Assembly (NCBI RefSeq): GCF_030272615.1 | Contig: NC_081414.1 | Coordinates: 54,266,636-54,330,635 of the forward strand | DNA length: 64,000 bases | Reading direction: 5' to 3' | Source of the DNA: Cryptomeria japonica | Taxonomy: Eukaryota; Streptophyta; Pinopsida; Cupressales; Cupressaceae | In this document: positions 1-11,056 of the stretch, piece by piece | Layout of the letters: each line of letters starts with the position of its first letter | How positions within the stretch are numbered: the stretch's first letter is position 1 | Program-made: the position numbers and the translations under genes | Notes under the pieces: generated by a model | Seen by the model: only the letters and a program-made list of their open reading frames with translations | What the model was told of the DNA's origin: nothing | Database searches by the model: none

Positions 1-208
1 TCTCTCCTCAAAAGATAATGTGTTTTTCCATAGATATCTCTCCCCCTTTGACATCAAATGCCAAAGTTACAACAAAACTAAGTTCATATACAAAATACCA
101 ATCAATTCAATATACCAACTACTCCCCCTGAGAAGTAGCTTCCTCATCAAAGACTAGAGTAAAAGATTTGTCTGATAATTCTATTGGTTGATGACAATCA
201 TCAACTGT

Positions 209-712
209 CTAAGTCTCTACCAGTGGTGGTATGACTCCAAGCTGATCTCTGAGATATTCAAAAGTTTCCTTGGGCAAAGGTTTTGTAAAGATATCTGCAA
301 GTTGTTCTTTAGTATTCACATAAACTAGTTTTATCTCCTTTTCTTCAACTTTTTCCCTTAGAAAATTCAGTTTGATAGAAACATGTTTTGTTTTAGAATG
401 TAGTACTGGATTCTTAGATATATCAATTGCTGCAGTGTTATCACAATATATAGTAATAGGTTCCTTGCATTTTACCTTTATGTCTTTCAACATTTGCTTA
501 AGCCATAGTACCTGTGTATAGTTAGTTACTGTTGCAACATATTCTGATTGTGTTGTTGATAAAGATGTACAACTCTATTTCTTACTCAACCAAGAAACTA
601 GTTTGTTTCCAAGAATGAATGCTCCGCCGACGGTGCTTTTTCTATCATCCACATCTCCTACCCATTTTGCATCTGTGTATGCACATAATTCAAAGTTTTC
701 ATCTCTAGGATA
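209..712 (-). pseudogene. Copia-1 RNase H domain
   Basis: RNase H of a copia polyprotein, which degrades the RNA strand during reverse transcription. The last 94 codons are open and contain the typical CDNTAAIDISKNPVLHSKTKH stretch (D of the active site, then the conserved His region), ending with the usual FTKPLPKE and FEYLRDQLGV motifs. The upstream part (about 500-712) shows the DRKST and LGNKLVSW motifs but is cut by a stop near 575. It follows RT directly, as expected at the C-terminus of a copia Pol. Non-functional as it stands. Confidence 0.85.
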
Positions 713-1800
713 TCATAATCCAAGATTTATAGTGCCTTGTAAGTACCGAAAAATCCTTTTTACTGCTAATTCATGATTTTCTCTAGGATTACTTTGAAAT
801 CTTGAAACAATACATATTGCATTCATAATATCAGGTCTGGTTTGTGTCAAGTATAGTAAACCTCCTATCATAGATTTGTATCTAGTTGGATTAACAGGTG
901 TAGATTCATCCCTTTGAGATAATTTGTCATTTGTAGTCATAGGTGTGCTTACCGGTTTAGAGTTATCCATCCCAAATTTCTTTAGTAACTCTTTCAAGTA
1001 TTTGGATTGACTCAAGAATATACCTTTATCAGTTTGTGAAATACGCAATCCTAAAAAGAATTTTATTTCTCCAATCATAGACATTTCAAATTCTTGCTGC
1101 ATTTTAATAGAAAATTCCTTACATAAACCATCTTCTCCTCCAAAGGTTATATCATCAATAAATAATTCTAAAATCAAGATGCCATCATTAGTTATTTTGT
1201 AATATAAATTGTTGTCTGCATTTCCTTTAGTAAAACCAATCTTTAAAAGATACTTATCCAATCTTGCATACCAAGCTCTTGGATCTTGTTTTAATCCATA
1301 CAGAGATTTTCTTAACCTGCAAACCATATCGTTGTCATCTGTCAAAGAAAATCCATCAGGTTGTTCAATGTATACTTCCTCTTCAAGATCTCCATTCAAA
1401 AATGCACATTTAATATCTATTTGATAAACTTTGTAGTTCTTGTGTGCTGCAAAAGCCAAGAATAATTTGACTGCCTCAATTCTAGCTACCGGTGCAAAGG
1501 TTTCATTGTAATCAACTCCTTCCTTCTAAGAATATCCCTTACACACTAGTCTTGCTTTATTTCTAACAACCTTACCATCTTCATTAAGTTTGTTTCTGAA
1601 TACCCATTTGGTTCCAATTATATTTTTATCTTTAGGCCAGGAACTAATGTCCAAGTGTTATTTTTCTCAATTTGTTCTAATTCTTCTTCCATAGCTTTAA
1701 TCCAAAATTTATCTTCACATGCCTCATTAATAGATGATGGTTCAATTTGAGAAATAAGACACACCTCTTCATTTGCCAATCTTCCTCTTGTCATAACTCC
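713..1800 (-). pseudogene. Copia-1 reverse transcriptase
   Basis: RT of the copia class (RVT_2 family). The open part is 713-1459. It contains the first catalytic Asp in YQIDIKCAFLNG, the LYGLKQDPRAWY motif (normally QAPRAWY, so one substitution) and the catalytic pair in FIDDITFGG. The thumb and connection region follows, with SKYLKELLKKFGM and the TRPDIMNAI motif. Upstream, 1460-1800 encodes the beginning of the domain (EEVCLISQIEPSS, KAMEEELEQIEKN) but has stops and at least one frame change. Both Asp of the DD pair are preserved. Confidence 0.88.
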
Positions 1801-2029
1801 TTTAAACTTGTTTCAATTATCTTATCTTTAGAATGATTCAGTCTTACATACCGGGGTGTCTTTGTTTGCTATTGTTCTTCAATTATTGTGGAATCCTCAG
1901 ATGGTACTGGGGTAACTGGATCTTCATTCTGTACTGGTGGATTTAGTGTAGGTTCATTTGTCACAATTTCTGTTGCCGGTTCAGAGTCTATATACCTTGA
2001 ACTTCCTCTAAATTGTTCATCAATCTTTA

Positions 2030-2938
2030 CATTTGTACTCTAAACAATTTTCTGCAATCTCTTATTAAAACATCTATATGCCTTGCTCTTAGATGAATAA
2101 ACAAGAAATATTCCTTCATCACTTCTAGGATCAAATTTGCCAATATACTCATCTCTTCTGATATAACATTTACTTCCAAAAATTCTGAGGGGTCTTACCG
2201 GTTTCACCTTTGATGTGAATTTTGTTGAATGTATAGATCGTTGTACTAACTGCTTCTCTCCAATACACGTGGTAAATTTGCTTCTGATAACATACTTCTT
2301 CTTGCATCCAAGATAGTTCTATTTTTCCTTTCAACAACTTCATTCTGCTATGGTGTCCGAGGTGCTGATAGTTGTCTTCTGATTCTATTTACTTCACAAA
2401 ATGTATTAAAGTCCTTAGATGTGAATTCTCCTCCTTGATCTGATCTTAAGCATTTGATTTTCTTACCGGTTTCATTTTCAACCATTGCTTTGAATAGTTT
2501 GAACTTTCCAAGTGCTTCTGATTTTTCTCTAAGAAAAGTAACCCAACACATTCTAGAGTAGTCATCGATGATTAGCATGAAATATCTATCACCTTGTAAG
2601 ATTTTAGTTCTAGCTGGACCACATAAATCAGTGTGAATCAAATCAAGAGCATTATTGGATTTTTTTGGAATACTTTTGAAACTAGCTCTAACTTGTTTTC
2701 CAATTTGACATTCCTTACATATTGTATTATGAGGTTTGAACATTTTAGGTAAATCTCTAACTGCCTTAGTACTATTGATCTTTACCATGCAATCAAAGTT
2801 TACATGACAAGGTCTCTTATGCCATAACCAACTTTCATCTATATGTGGAATCAAGCATGTCTTTTCATTGTTATTCAAATGAAAGATATTACCTCTAGTT
2901 TGATTACCGGTTGCAATTTCCAAACCAGTTCTATTCAT
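2030..2938 (-). pseudogene. Copia-1 integrase
   Basis: Integrase with an N-terminal HHCC zinc module (HIDESWLWHKRPCHVNF then CKECQIGK) and a DDE core: D in DLIHTDLCGP, D in IDDYSRMCW, and E in VVERKN just beyond the open stretch 2348-2938. RSDQGGEFTS precedes the catalytic Glu. From 2348 down to about 2030 the C-terminal part is recognisable but broken by several stops. The gag-protease-integrase-RT order confirms copia. Confidence 0.87.
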
Positions 2939-3200
2939 GATTTTGCATTTTCCGTTTTTAAATTGTAACTGAAATGCTTTCTCAACTAAACATAGTAAAC
3001 ATTGTTAGTGTTATGCTTACCATCAAGAGATATTGTACCCTTACCTTTGATTGAACAAGCTCTATCATCTCCAAATCTTACTAAACCTCCATTGTATTCT
3101 TGAAAGTTCAAGAATTTGCCTTTGTCTCATGTCATATGATGTGAGCATCCTGAGTCAATGATCCATTCATCCTTTACTTCAACTTTAGCTGCTAGGGATT
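2939..3200 (-). pseudogene. Copia-1 protease region
   Basis: Aspartic protease of the copia polyprotein. The catalytic triplet lies in DEWIIDSGCSHHMT at about 3127-3174, followed at once by an in-frame stop. The downstream stretch matches the usual YNGGLVRFGD, GKGTISLDGKH layout but carries further lesions. The same segment in Copia-B (42563-42870) and Copia-C (61650-61940) is better preserved and supports the call. Confidence 0.8.
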
Positions 3201-3351
3201 GTTCTACCAGTTGAGCAGTAGGTGTCGATTGATCTTATGTTATAGAAACAAAAACCCATCCATTGTCTGCTGGATCCTAATCAGAATCATCAGTCACACC
3301 TTCATCAACAATGTAACAAGATTTGTCTTTATTCTTCTTAAATCTGTATCT

Positions 3352-4236
3352 CTAATATTCAGGATTAGGCTTGTATGTTCTTTTAGCTTCTTCTCTTAGT
3401 CTAGCATGTCTATCAAGGCATCTCAAAGCCATATGACCAATCTTATTGCAATTAAAACATTTAAAGGGTGCTTTACCTTCATACTTACTTCCAAATGGAC
3501 CTTTAGGCATTTTCCTTGCAAACAGTGCTTCAAGTTCTTCAAGTTCTTCATTTTCTTTCTTGCTTTCTTCAAGTTCTCTTGCATAAAAGGCTTTCCAATC
3601 AGATTTGTCAAATGATGGAGTAGATGATGTTGATGCTTTAAAAGCTAAATTTGTCTTTATAGTAGCAACAAGACCAAATTCTTCAATTTCAAAAGCTGAA
3701 AGTTTCTCAATCAATGTATCCCTAGTTACTGATGTATTAGGCATTGTTCTCAACTGATTTATAGCAATAACCTTTATTTTATATGCCGGTGGAAATCCTC
3801 TTAAAACTTTTGAAACAATTTCATCCTCACTTAAGGCTCCTCCACAACATTTAATACCCAAAACAATTTCATTTACTCTTTCCATAAAAGCGGAAATCTT
3901 TTCATGTTTTGCAATTTTGACTGTGGAATCTCCTTCATTCAGTGTTTCCAAATGATCCCAAATAGCTTTAGCAGTAGACCTATCTGATAGTCCCATGATT
4001 TGTTGATCTGATAATGCGCTCAAAAGTGCTTCTCTTGCTTTGCAATCATTTTCCTCATCTTTTGTCAAGTTAGTTGGACTGGGTTGATCTAGTACAACAA
4101 TAGTATAACTATTCTTTGTAACTTCCCAAATGTCTTTTCCAATGCAATTCAGATGTGTCTCCATTCTGATCTTCCATATGCCATAGTTGGTTCCATCAAG
4201 TTTAGGACTATCCTTCCTGAAATAGTTAGTAGACAT
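3352..4236 (-). CDS. Copia-1 Gag (UBN2-type with CCHC zinc knuckle)
   Basis: Open frame of 294 aa starting MSTNYFRKDSPKLDGTNY, the normal start of a plant copia Gag. The N-terminal two thirds is the UBN2 capsid-like region (YGIWKIRMETHL near residue 18; CCGGALSEDEIVSKVLRGFP near 131). One zinc knuckle, CFNCNKIGHMALRC (C-X2-C-X4-H-X4-C), lies near residue 260, after a Glu/Lys-rich helix. Capsid formation and RNA binding are the family roles. About 45 bases separate the start from the primer site. This is the longest intact frame in Copia-1; it ends at a stop before the protease. Confidence 0.9.
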   Translation of the reverse strand: MSTNYFRKDSPKLDGTNYGIWKIRMETHLNCIGKDIWEVTKNSYTIVVLDQPSPTNLTKDEENDCKAREALLSALSDQQIMGLSDRSTAKAIWDHLETLNEGDSTVKIAKHEKISAFMERVNEIVLGIKCCGGALSEDEIVSKVLRGFPPAYKIKVIAINQLRTMPNTSVTRDTLIEKLSAFEIEEFGLVATIKTNLAFKASTSSTPSFDKSDWKAFYARELEESKKENEELEELEALFARKMPKGPFGSKYEGKAPFKCFNCNKIGHMALRCLDRHARLREEAKRTYKPNPEY

Positions 4237-4278
4237 TGGATCTTCTCAAGCTATTAAACTTTTGCAAAAGAGGACTAA

Positions 4279-4292
4279 GCTCTGATAGCAAT
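4279..4292 (-). promoter_or_regulatory. Primer-binding site of Copia-1
   Basis: On the minus strand the bases next to the LTR read ATTGCTATCAGAGC. This matches TGGTATCAGAGC, the plant copia primer site complementary to the initiator-Met tRNA 3' end, with a changed third base. The same site in elements A, B and Copia-C is perfect. It fixes the LTR edge at 4293. Confidence 0.85.
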
Positions 4293-5354
4293 TGTTTGGT
4301 CTCGGAGACAACTGAGAGGGGGTGGGTGAATCAATTGTCAACTAAATTCAAACCAAAAACAACTTAACCAATTTAATGCTTAATATCGGTAAACTAGTTA
4401 AGTATGTCAGTAGATAGTTTTAACAGTTAATTTCTATACCGATAAAGATTAATGCATAAAACATAAACACAAAGTCATCCACAACACATAACACCAATAT
4501 TTGTATGTGGAAATCCTATAAGGGGAAAAAACATGGTGGGAAACCTTACCCACAATCAGATGATACTACTGTAGATAGTAAGTGTACATAAATGGGGTCT
4601 GCACATGCAGAAAGGCCAATAGCCTAGAGCTCATTTCTCAATCAGAAAATGGGAGTGACACTGACTATAGTTGGATGGTTAAATCCAATAAGGATGTACT
4701 GCACAAAATAGCATCTTCATATGTTGGATTCAGTACCAGTGTAATGCTGATATGCTTTCACAAAAACCTAGCTTCACCTTCAAATGATGTCTGCATGTAT
4801 TGCACTTCTTAATCTTGCATATACCTTCACACAATTCTTTTTCACATTCCACACTTGATCTTACAAATAAGATCTTACATTTATACCATAACCTAAGACC
4901 AATTTTAGTAGGTCAGCTCTACAAGATATTACAATAAAAAAATTTTACAAACAATATAATATCTGATGCAATAACCAATTGAACATGTCGGCTTAATGCA
5001 TTTACAACAACAACTAATTATCTCCATAGGGTGCCATGTTGATCTGGAAAAGATAAGCTTGTCGGTGTAACCCTAGATAACCCTGGACCTATTCGTCGGT
5101 AAAAGCAAATATGCAAATATGAATATACCAATGATTAATTCATTAAGATAAGATGTCCACATGATGTCTTTGATATTACCAGGTGTCTTCCATATTATTC
5201 CAAGTGCCGGTTATCATTATATCCTGTCGGTGAACCATATAGCAGTAACTGTGCAATGGTTACTTGCTTGCCAGTGAATGTTGTTGGATCTCCAAAGTGC
5301 TAGTGTTTTAGTAGGTTTTGACATCAATGACAAAACCATACCAAAATACCAATA
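4293..5354 (-). repeat. 5' LTR of Copia-1
   Basis: Begins on the plus strand with TGTTTGGTCTCGG beside the primer site and ends near CCAATA (CCAACA in related LTRs). It contains GAGAGGGGGTGGGTGAATCA close to the edge and the block CTGCACATGCAG followed by AAGGCCAATAGCCTAGAGCTCA, both shared with the LTRs of elements A and B, the solo LTR and Copia-B. The right edge is fixed because gypsy integrase coding sequence resumes at 5355. The partner LTR lies outside the window. Confidence 0.85.
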
Positions 5355-5658
5355 GTTAGTAGAGCTTGATGAAGTCAGGGCAGAAGCTCAGGAGAAAAAT
5401 ATTAAAACTCAAAATCAGATGAAAAGGTTGTATGACAAAATGACAACAAATAGAAAATTTAAAATTGGTGATTTGGTTTTGATGTGGAACGCCAGGAGTC
5501 AAGATAAAGGTAAACATGGAAAGTTTGAGTCTCTATGGCTTGGACCATATGTGATTATGGATAAAGAAGGAGGAGATTCTTATTTCCTCCAAAATTCTAT
5601 AGGAGAAGTTCAAGAATTGCCAGTGCATGGACAATTCTTGGAAAACTTCTTTTCTTAA
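5355..5658 (+). pseudogene. Ty3/gypsy integrase C-terminal fragment
   Basis: The frame encodes the C-terminal end of a gypsy integrase: an AQEKNIKTQNQMKRLYDK helix, the KIGDLVLMWN motif, then the SLWLGPYVI core of the GPY/F module and a final GQFLENFF before the stop at 5656. The segment is cut at its 5' side by the Copia-1 LTR, which starts exactly where the frame is lost. The rest of this gypsy pol must lie left of the window, beyond Copia-1. It may belong to the same Tat/Athila-like element whose LTRs and gag lie at 10210-14959. Confidence 0.82.
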
Positions 5659-6940
5659 AAAAAAAAGCCTTTTCCATGTACAGTAGTTTAGGCTTCACTG
5701 CCATTATGAAAACCACATTTCCTTTGAGTTTTCTTTTCCCTGTATAAACTAGAGAGTCTAGATTCTTGAAGGTATCTATAGCATATCCCCATCCTTAGTA
5801 AGAGCCATTATTGAGCATCAAATCTGAATGAAGTAAAATATCTTGATTTGTGAAATTAAATCATAAAAGCCCTCTATTTTTAGAAGAAATCATCATTTTC
5901 ATTGATATTATAATAACCCATAAGTTGTCGAGCAAGTGTAATAGTATTCTATCAAAATATCCAAATTCAGATAGTATTGATGAGACCCAATGATGTCTCA
6001 TCAATATAAAAGGGCTATCGAAGGAAGAGAATACCGATGAACTCCAGAAAGGACTCACCGAAAGCAATGATTCCATCGACACAGGATATCGAAGAAAGAA
6101 AAGATAGTTTTCATTGATGGGAAAAGGCTGTCGAGGAAACAATACTATTAGTGCAACATGAAGGAGTCTTACTGAAAGAAACTTTCCTATTGAAAGAATG
6201 ATATCGATCAAACAAAAGGAAGCTACATCGATAAAAGATATCGATGAGGATATGAGTTTAGAGGAGGCTAAAAGGCATGTTACCGATACGTGTGGTTTCA
6301 CCCATGAAAATTTATCGAGGAAGATTACTAATAAGCTCATCGATGAAAGGTGATAGTGGAAGCAATTCATCAAAGAAAGGAGGGCTTCGATGAAACTATA
6401 GACCCATTCATCGAAGGGGTGTAGTGATGTCGATAGAAAAGTGTTTCGATGGGAAGATAAAGGAAGTCGCCAAAGCCCAAGGTTTCTTCGACATGAAACC
6501 CGATGGACATCAGATATATGTCGATGAAGAGATGGCCATAATGACTGAATGCAACATTTCGATGAAGGGAGAAAATACCTAATTGAAGTAATATTTGAAA
6601 CAAAAGTGTTGTCGATAGAAACAAAGAGATTGATGGACTAAAAAATAAAATGATCGAAAGACATATTCTCATCAAAATTATTATTTATTGCTGTGAAGAT
6701 CAGAAACGAATCCTAGGGGGGTCACATCACCATTAAATTTAAATGTGTACCCAAGTAACTGTTGTTAAAACTACCATTACTAACTGATTAAATTCGCCAT
6801 AAGTAATGAACCAATACCAAAGGACATAGCATTAAGGAATTCATAGGTGACGAAATAGAAGCAGAAATTGGGCAAATTCACAGATAAAGCTCAGTGATTC
6901 CAAGTAAGTTATCCATACATAGAGCCCCTTTGTAAATTCA
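5659..6940 (+). other. Non-coding stretch rich in TCGATGA-like motifs
   Basis: No recognisable gene. Between about 5930 and 6680 there are some 25 copies of ATCGATGA, TCGATGG, TCGAAGG or close variants, spaced irregularly at roughly 15-40 bases. CG dinucleotides are therefore much denser here than elsewhere. Minus-strand open frames at 5861-6675 are hydrophobic by-products of this composition. The position, downstream of a gypsy integrase, fits the long 3' region seen in Tat/Athila elements. 6680-6940 is plain AT-rich sequence. Confidence 0.5.
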
Positions 6941-6944
6941 AATA

Positions 6945-9900
6945 GAATCATCATCTAAGGCTAGTAAAACTAGAAAGGGAAAGGAACCTCTTGCTGCAGA
7001 GGAAAAATCCAAGAGATAGAAAAGGGAAGGGCGTTCTTTGGCCCAGGACCTGATTGACCAATGGCCATCATCCAGTTTAAGGTCCAAAAAGATTAGAGCT
7101 GACCAGGAAGACCTGGAGGACCGGTTTGAGGTTCTTGGAGACACATGCACCGAGTTAAGAGGGTATGAATTATTCATATATGGATACAACAGAAGAGTTT
7201 CCCCTTAGCCTATAAACAATTTATGGCAATTGAACTTAGGTAGGTTAGTTGTGGCTAATGTCTTCATAAATGTGGAGCTCAAGAAGGCATTGGAAAAAAA
7301 CTATGACCCTAAAACCAAAACCATATATAACTATATAGGTAAGACAATTATCGCAATTACAAAAGAGGTTATCAACACTGTGTTTGAATTGGATTCAGGG
7401 TTCGAAGAACTGATGGACCTCAAGAAATTGACAAATGAATATTTTAACCTAGAGTACATTTACAAAACATGGAGACTCCCATACACAGGCCTAGAAATGT
7501 AGGATCCTTAGTGCCATTAGTTCAGGATGACAAGACCCCTATGATGTCAACTCTTTCCATCCATACTTTAAATATACCTATTACTCTGTTGCTCAAGTTC
7601 TAGGGATAAAAGCCCATCCTTTAATGGATATTTCAGCCATGGTCATTTGTGTTGATTTGCAGTCTAAGGACCCCTACTTCTTTGATTTTGCTGCTTACTT
7701 AGTTGAAGTTTTGAATCATGGGTTAGAAAAGTTAAAAGGGGGTGTCATTAATGTGCATTTTAAGTATTATTCCTTGATTATGCATATGCTATTATATGTT
7801 GGCCAAGATGAAGGATTGTGCCCAGAAGAGTTATGTGTTAGGGCATATGACAATGCTGGAGTGAGAAAACCAGTGTAGCTGTGGGTTTCTTCATGGGACC
7901 ATAGGTATGCAAATAATCAATATTGGCACTTTGAGGAGTTCTTTGTCAAGACATTATATAAATTGTTGGTATGATCATCGCCTTTCACCATAGATTCAAA
8001 GGTTCTTGAGACCAAAGGATTTTGTTAAAGATTCCTCAATTGAACACAATTGGGGAGATTGGTATTGTTTTTCAGAGTGCACACAAGTAAGGGTATACGG
8101 GTTTGAGGGGAGACCATACCTATTACCACTTATAGTTCCTAATAGAGTGGCTTGACTGGAGATTGTGAGGCAACTGTCAATAGTCATTAAAAAACATCTG
8201 AGAAGCCATGGGAAACAATCAATTGTGCCTGGGTTGTTAGTTTTTTCAGATTTTATTGTGAAAAGTTCCAAGAGCTATAGCTTACTGCAAACAAAGTTGG
8301 ATTATTATGGCATGGCCATGGGGGATCCAAGGCCAAATTTTGATCCTGAGGGATACATAAGGACAACCCGATCATCACAGAAGCTAAAGGCTGGATAGCA
8401 TAAATCTTACCTGCCGGATGATCTCATTAAGAACATTGGCAGAGAAGAGGCTAGAGTAAAGAGAGTAAAGTTTGAGAAAGTAATGGAGGCTTATAAATGG
8501 AAGCTTTTCAGAAGGAAAATGGATTAGAATGTATTACAAAGGATTGAAGACCCCTTGGAGTTAGCCAGCAAACTCATGGAGCATGAATTTGAAATACTTG
8601 AAGGAGTTCCACCTCATGTCTTTGGGGAGTATATTGATACTATTAGAAGTACATAGACTTTAGCTCACATGTCTCTTGCTTCTACATTTGGCATTGTTCC
8701 ATTCACTCCTTGAGAGGATTACCCTCCTGGTTATGCAGAGGATACATAGATAGATTTGACAACAGGACAATTGAATGTTTGAGAAGTTGCTGATATCAAA
8801 TTTCTGGAACATGAGGATTTCATTGCTGACAGTAACTTTATTGCCTCCAAAGAGTTTATTGCATTCCTCTATCAACAAAAAGGATCACAGATCAGAAAAA
8901 AAATGAAAGATAACAATGAAGAGCAACAAGTTCAAAAGCTACAAGAGGAGATGGATCTTGTGATGAAAGAAATGACACCTGTAAAGGGGAGACAATTGCT
9001 TAAGGAGGGTGGTGTGTTATTGTACTCGGGATGGGACATGAAATCTGCCCTGTTGTTTGATGGCTTCCTTAAGAAACATGATCCAAATAAGCAAATGATG
9101 CTAGATAAGATTGATAAACTCTTCAGGGGGTCAGGATATGATCTAGATCAAAAGGCTCTTCTATAGTGGGCTATCTATCCCAAAGGTAAAAGACCTACAT
9201 TAGTTGATACAGAAGAATCTTTCGGACATCTGATGGTATAGCAAGTTGGAAAGACTGATGCTAGGATCACTTCCAAACTAAATTTGGATGTCACTAAACT
9301 GAACCAAGATCAAATAGAGTTTCTTGTCAGAGAGAACTCTACTTACAAAAGCCTATATGAAAAGGCCGATGAAGAAAAACAAAGGCTGCAAGTGAGATTA
9401 CTTCAGATTGATATAGGCTTCAGTTAAACAGGTATGATATACGGCGTTGATAGAGATGCTATGGATGCTTTGATAGATGCAATATATTGGAGGAACAGGG
9501 CCGAAAAGTCATCTCAGCAAGTAGAAAAGATATAGAAAAAGATGGACAAGTTAATTCATGAGATCGTTGAACATAGATTCAGGAGTGTGTTGTAGGTTGC
9601 AGAGAGCTACAGGAAGACATACACTAAACAACCAAAGCTTTGAAAGGGCATGAAAGTCTTAGGTCATGGTTGTATGACATGATGAATGATAGCATTTTGA
9701 TGAATCTCGGTACAAGAGCTAAAGTTGAGGCTTACTTGAAATTCCATGCTGAGTTTGCAAATCAATTGAGAAAAGAGCTTTAAAGGTTGGACGATGGGAA
9801 TACCCCTAGGGTGCCCTCTTTTTATAGTGATGGTGAATTGGTGTCGTTAGAGTAGTGGAAACAAGAGTTTATTGATGAGAAGAAGCGAGCAGTGGCAGAG

Positions 9901-10083
9901 TTAGATCAGGACAAAGACTTGTCGCCTTATGTGAATCATATTCTATCCAATTATTTCCTGATAGAAAACGATATGAGAAAGCTAAACAATGATATTATAA
10001 TGTATAAAGATGACAAGTACATTGAACACATGGGGGTGCTGAATTTGTTTATCTTCCAGTTTGTTAACAAAAGTGTTAGTTAA
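6945..10083 (+). pseudogene. Long decayed coding region of unknown function
   Basis: A degraded coding region of roughly 1,000 codons, open in pieces: 7230-7502, 7624-7878, 8165-9641 (one frame, twelve stops) and about 9645-10083 after a frame slip. The N-terminal part is charged (KASKTRKGKEPLAAEE); near 7360 is ITKEVINTVFEL; near 7780 is YYSLIMHMLLYVGQDEG; the C-terminal third is helical and coiled-coil-like (EEQQVQKLQEEMDLVMKEM; EKADEEKQRLQVRL). Eight of the twelve stops are TAG and three are TGA. The motif order loosely parallels the large protein of element A (ITKQVVKAIIGLP, then LLVCLMLHIKKQVPG), so distant homology is possible. It lies downstream of gypsy integrase and upstream of an LTR, where env-like extra genes occur in Athila-type elements. 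Function unknown. Confidence 0.55.
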
Positions 10084-10209
10084 TAGTTATGTATTGAAAA
10101 TCCATAGTGCTTGGTGAAAATGTATACTCTCATATAAATGAGTGAAGTTTTGTAATATGGGGGAATCATTAGAGAAAGGAGTAGATTATAGCCTCAGGCT
10201 TACCATTGT

Positions 10210-11036
10210 AATATTTTGGCAAATATATATAATATAATCAGTCATTTTTCCTTTGCGTATGTGTTGTGGATTACTGTATTTTCTACAGGCAATTGATTAT
10301 GATATTATCTAAAGGAGATAAGGTTATTTGTGTTCTTCTAGTAAAATTTTGTGTTTCATATTGTAGATTTGGATCAAAAATATTTTCCCTATGAATTGTA
10401 ATTGTTCCCTGTATTTCTTCCTTGGATGGTCTCTTAAAGTTAGGGTTAAATTCATTCAGGAGGTTTACAATATAGACATTGAAGTAGAGCTCATAAGAAA
10501 CAGTAACTGCCAGACTCACCGAGAGGGGGTGGGTTTTAAAACTGTCTCATAATTTTACACAATAAGTCCTAAAGAAATATAAAGACTTTGTAGCCCAAGC
10601 AGCAAAGAAAGGCACTGGTCATCTATAAAATACAACTCATCAGTTCATATTTTCACATTAAAAGTAATAGGAGTAGCTGAGTAGGAAGTCTAGAATAAAT
10701 TAGCAATAGTGTGTATATATAAATTTCAAGCACAAAGATCAAATAGTTTCTACAACAACAATCTTGAACTCATCTGCTATATCTTCATCCTAGGAACTTA
10801 TGCCATTATGAGATTAGGAGATATCAGATTAAGACACTAAATCTGCTATAAAAAGCATTAGTTGAAGGAACAACTAGTGAGTAGGTATACCTACCTAGGT
10901 CCTATAGAGCCTAAATTGAGAGAGTTAGTAACCAAATAGGTTCACTCTATAAGTTGGCCAAGTCAATTGGAGGGTTTGATCATAGGAGTTCACATTTCCT
11001 TAGAACCTATCCAATCTGCTGATTTGAGACCCAATA
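10210..11036 (+). repeat. Left LTR of Tat/Athila-like gypsy element
   Basis: About 800 bases repeated in direct orientation at 14147-14959. Shared stretches include GATATTATCTAAAGGAGATA, GGATGGTCTCTTAAAGTTAG, AACTAGTGAGTAGGTATACC and the end TGATTTGAGACCCAA. The 3' edge is set by the primer-site-like sequence at 11037. The 5' edge is approximate: similarity to the right copy fades near 10219. A GGGGGAAT purine run at about 10160 could be the purine tract of an upstream element sharing this LTR. Confidence 0.75.
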
Positions 11037-11056
11037 GATTGGCGACTCTGCTGGGG
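11037..11056 (+). promoter_or_regulatory. Primer-binding site of the Tat/Athila-like element
   Basis: Directly after the LTR lies GATTGGCGACTCTGCTGGGG. TGGCGACTCTGCTGGGG-type sequences follow the 5' LTR in plant Ty3/gypsy elements of the Tat/Athila group; I do not assign the tRNA. A partial copy (GGTGGCGACTCTGAG) recurs near 11130. Confidence 0.6.

Larger units (their letters stand above)
1..5354 (-). mobile_element. Copia-1: Ty1/copia LTR retrotransposon, left end outside window
   Basis: Read on the minus strand, the order is LTR, primer site, gag, protease, integrase, RT, RNase H, which is the copia (not gypsy) order. The frame is broken by scattered stops. The conserved block GATGTCAAAGGGGGAGAG lies near 32-50; in the related Copia-B it sits about 200 bases before the true polypurine tract, so the 3' LTR lies just left of base 1. 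The element sits in a gypsy integrase gene that resumes at 5355. Family identity is secure from the domains; the exact lineage is not assigned. Confidence 0.9.

Noticed and set aside
5861-6675. Two minus-strand open frames with hydrophobic, membrane-like translations
   Set aside because: They arise from the antisense of the TCGATGA-rich stretch; residues are a monotonous Phe/Leu/Ser/Ile mix with no topology pattern or homology, and no signals of a gene.
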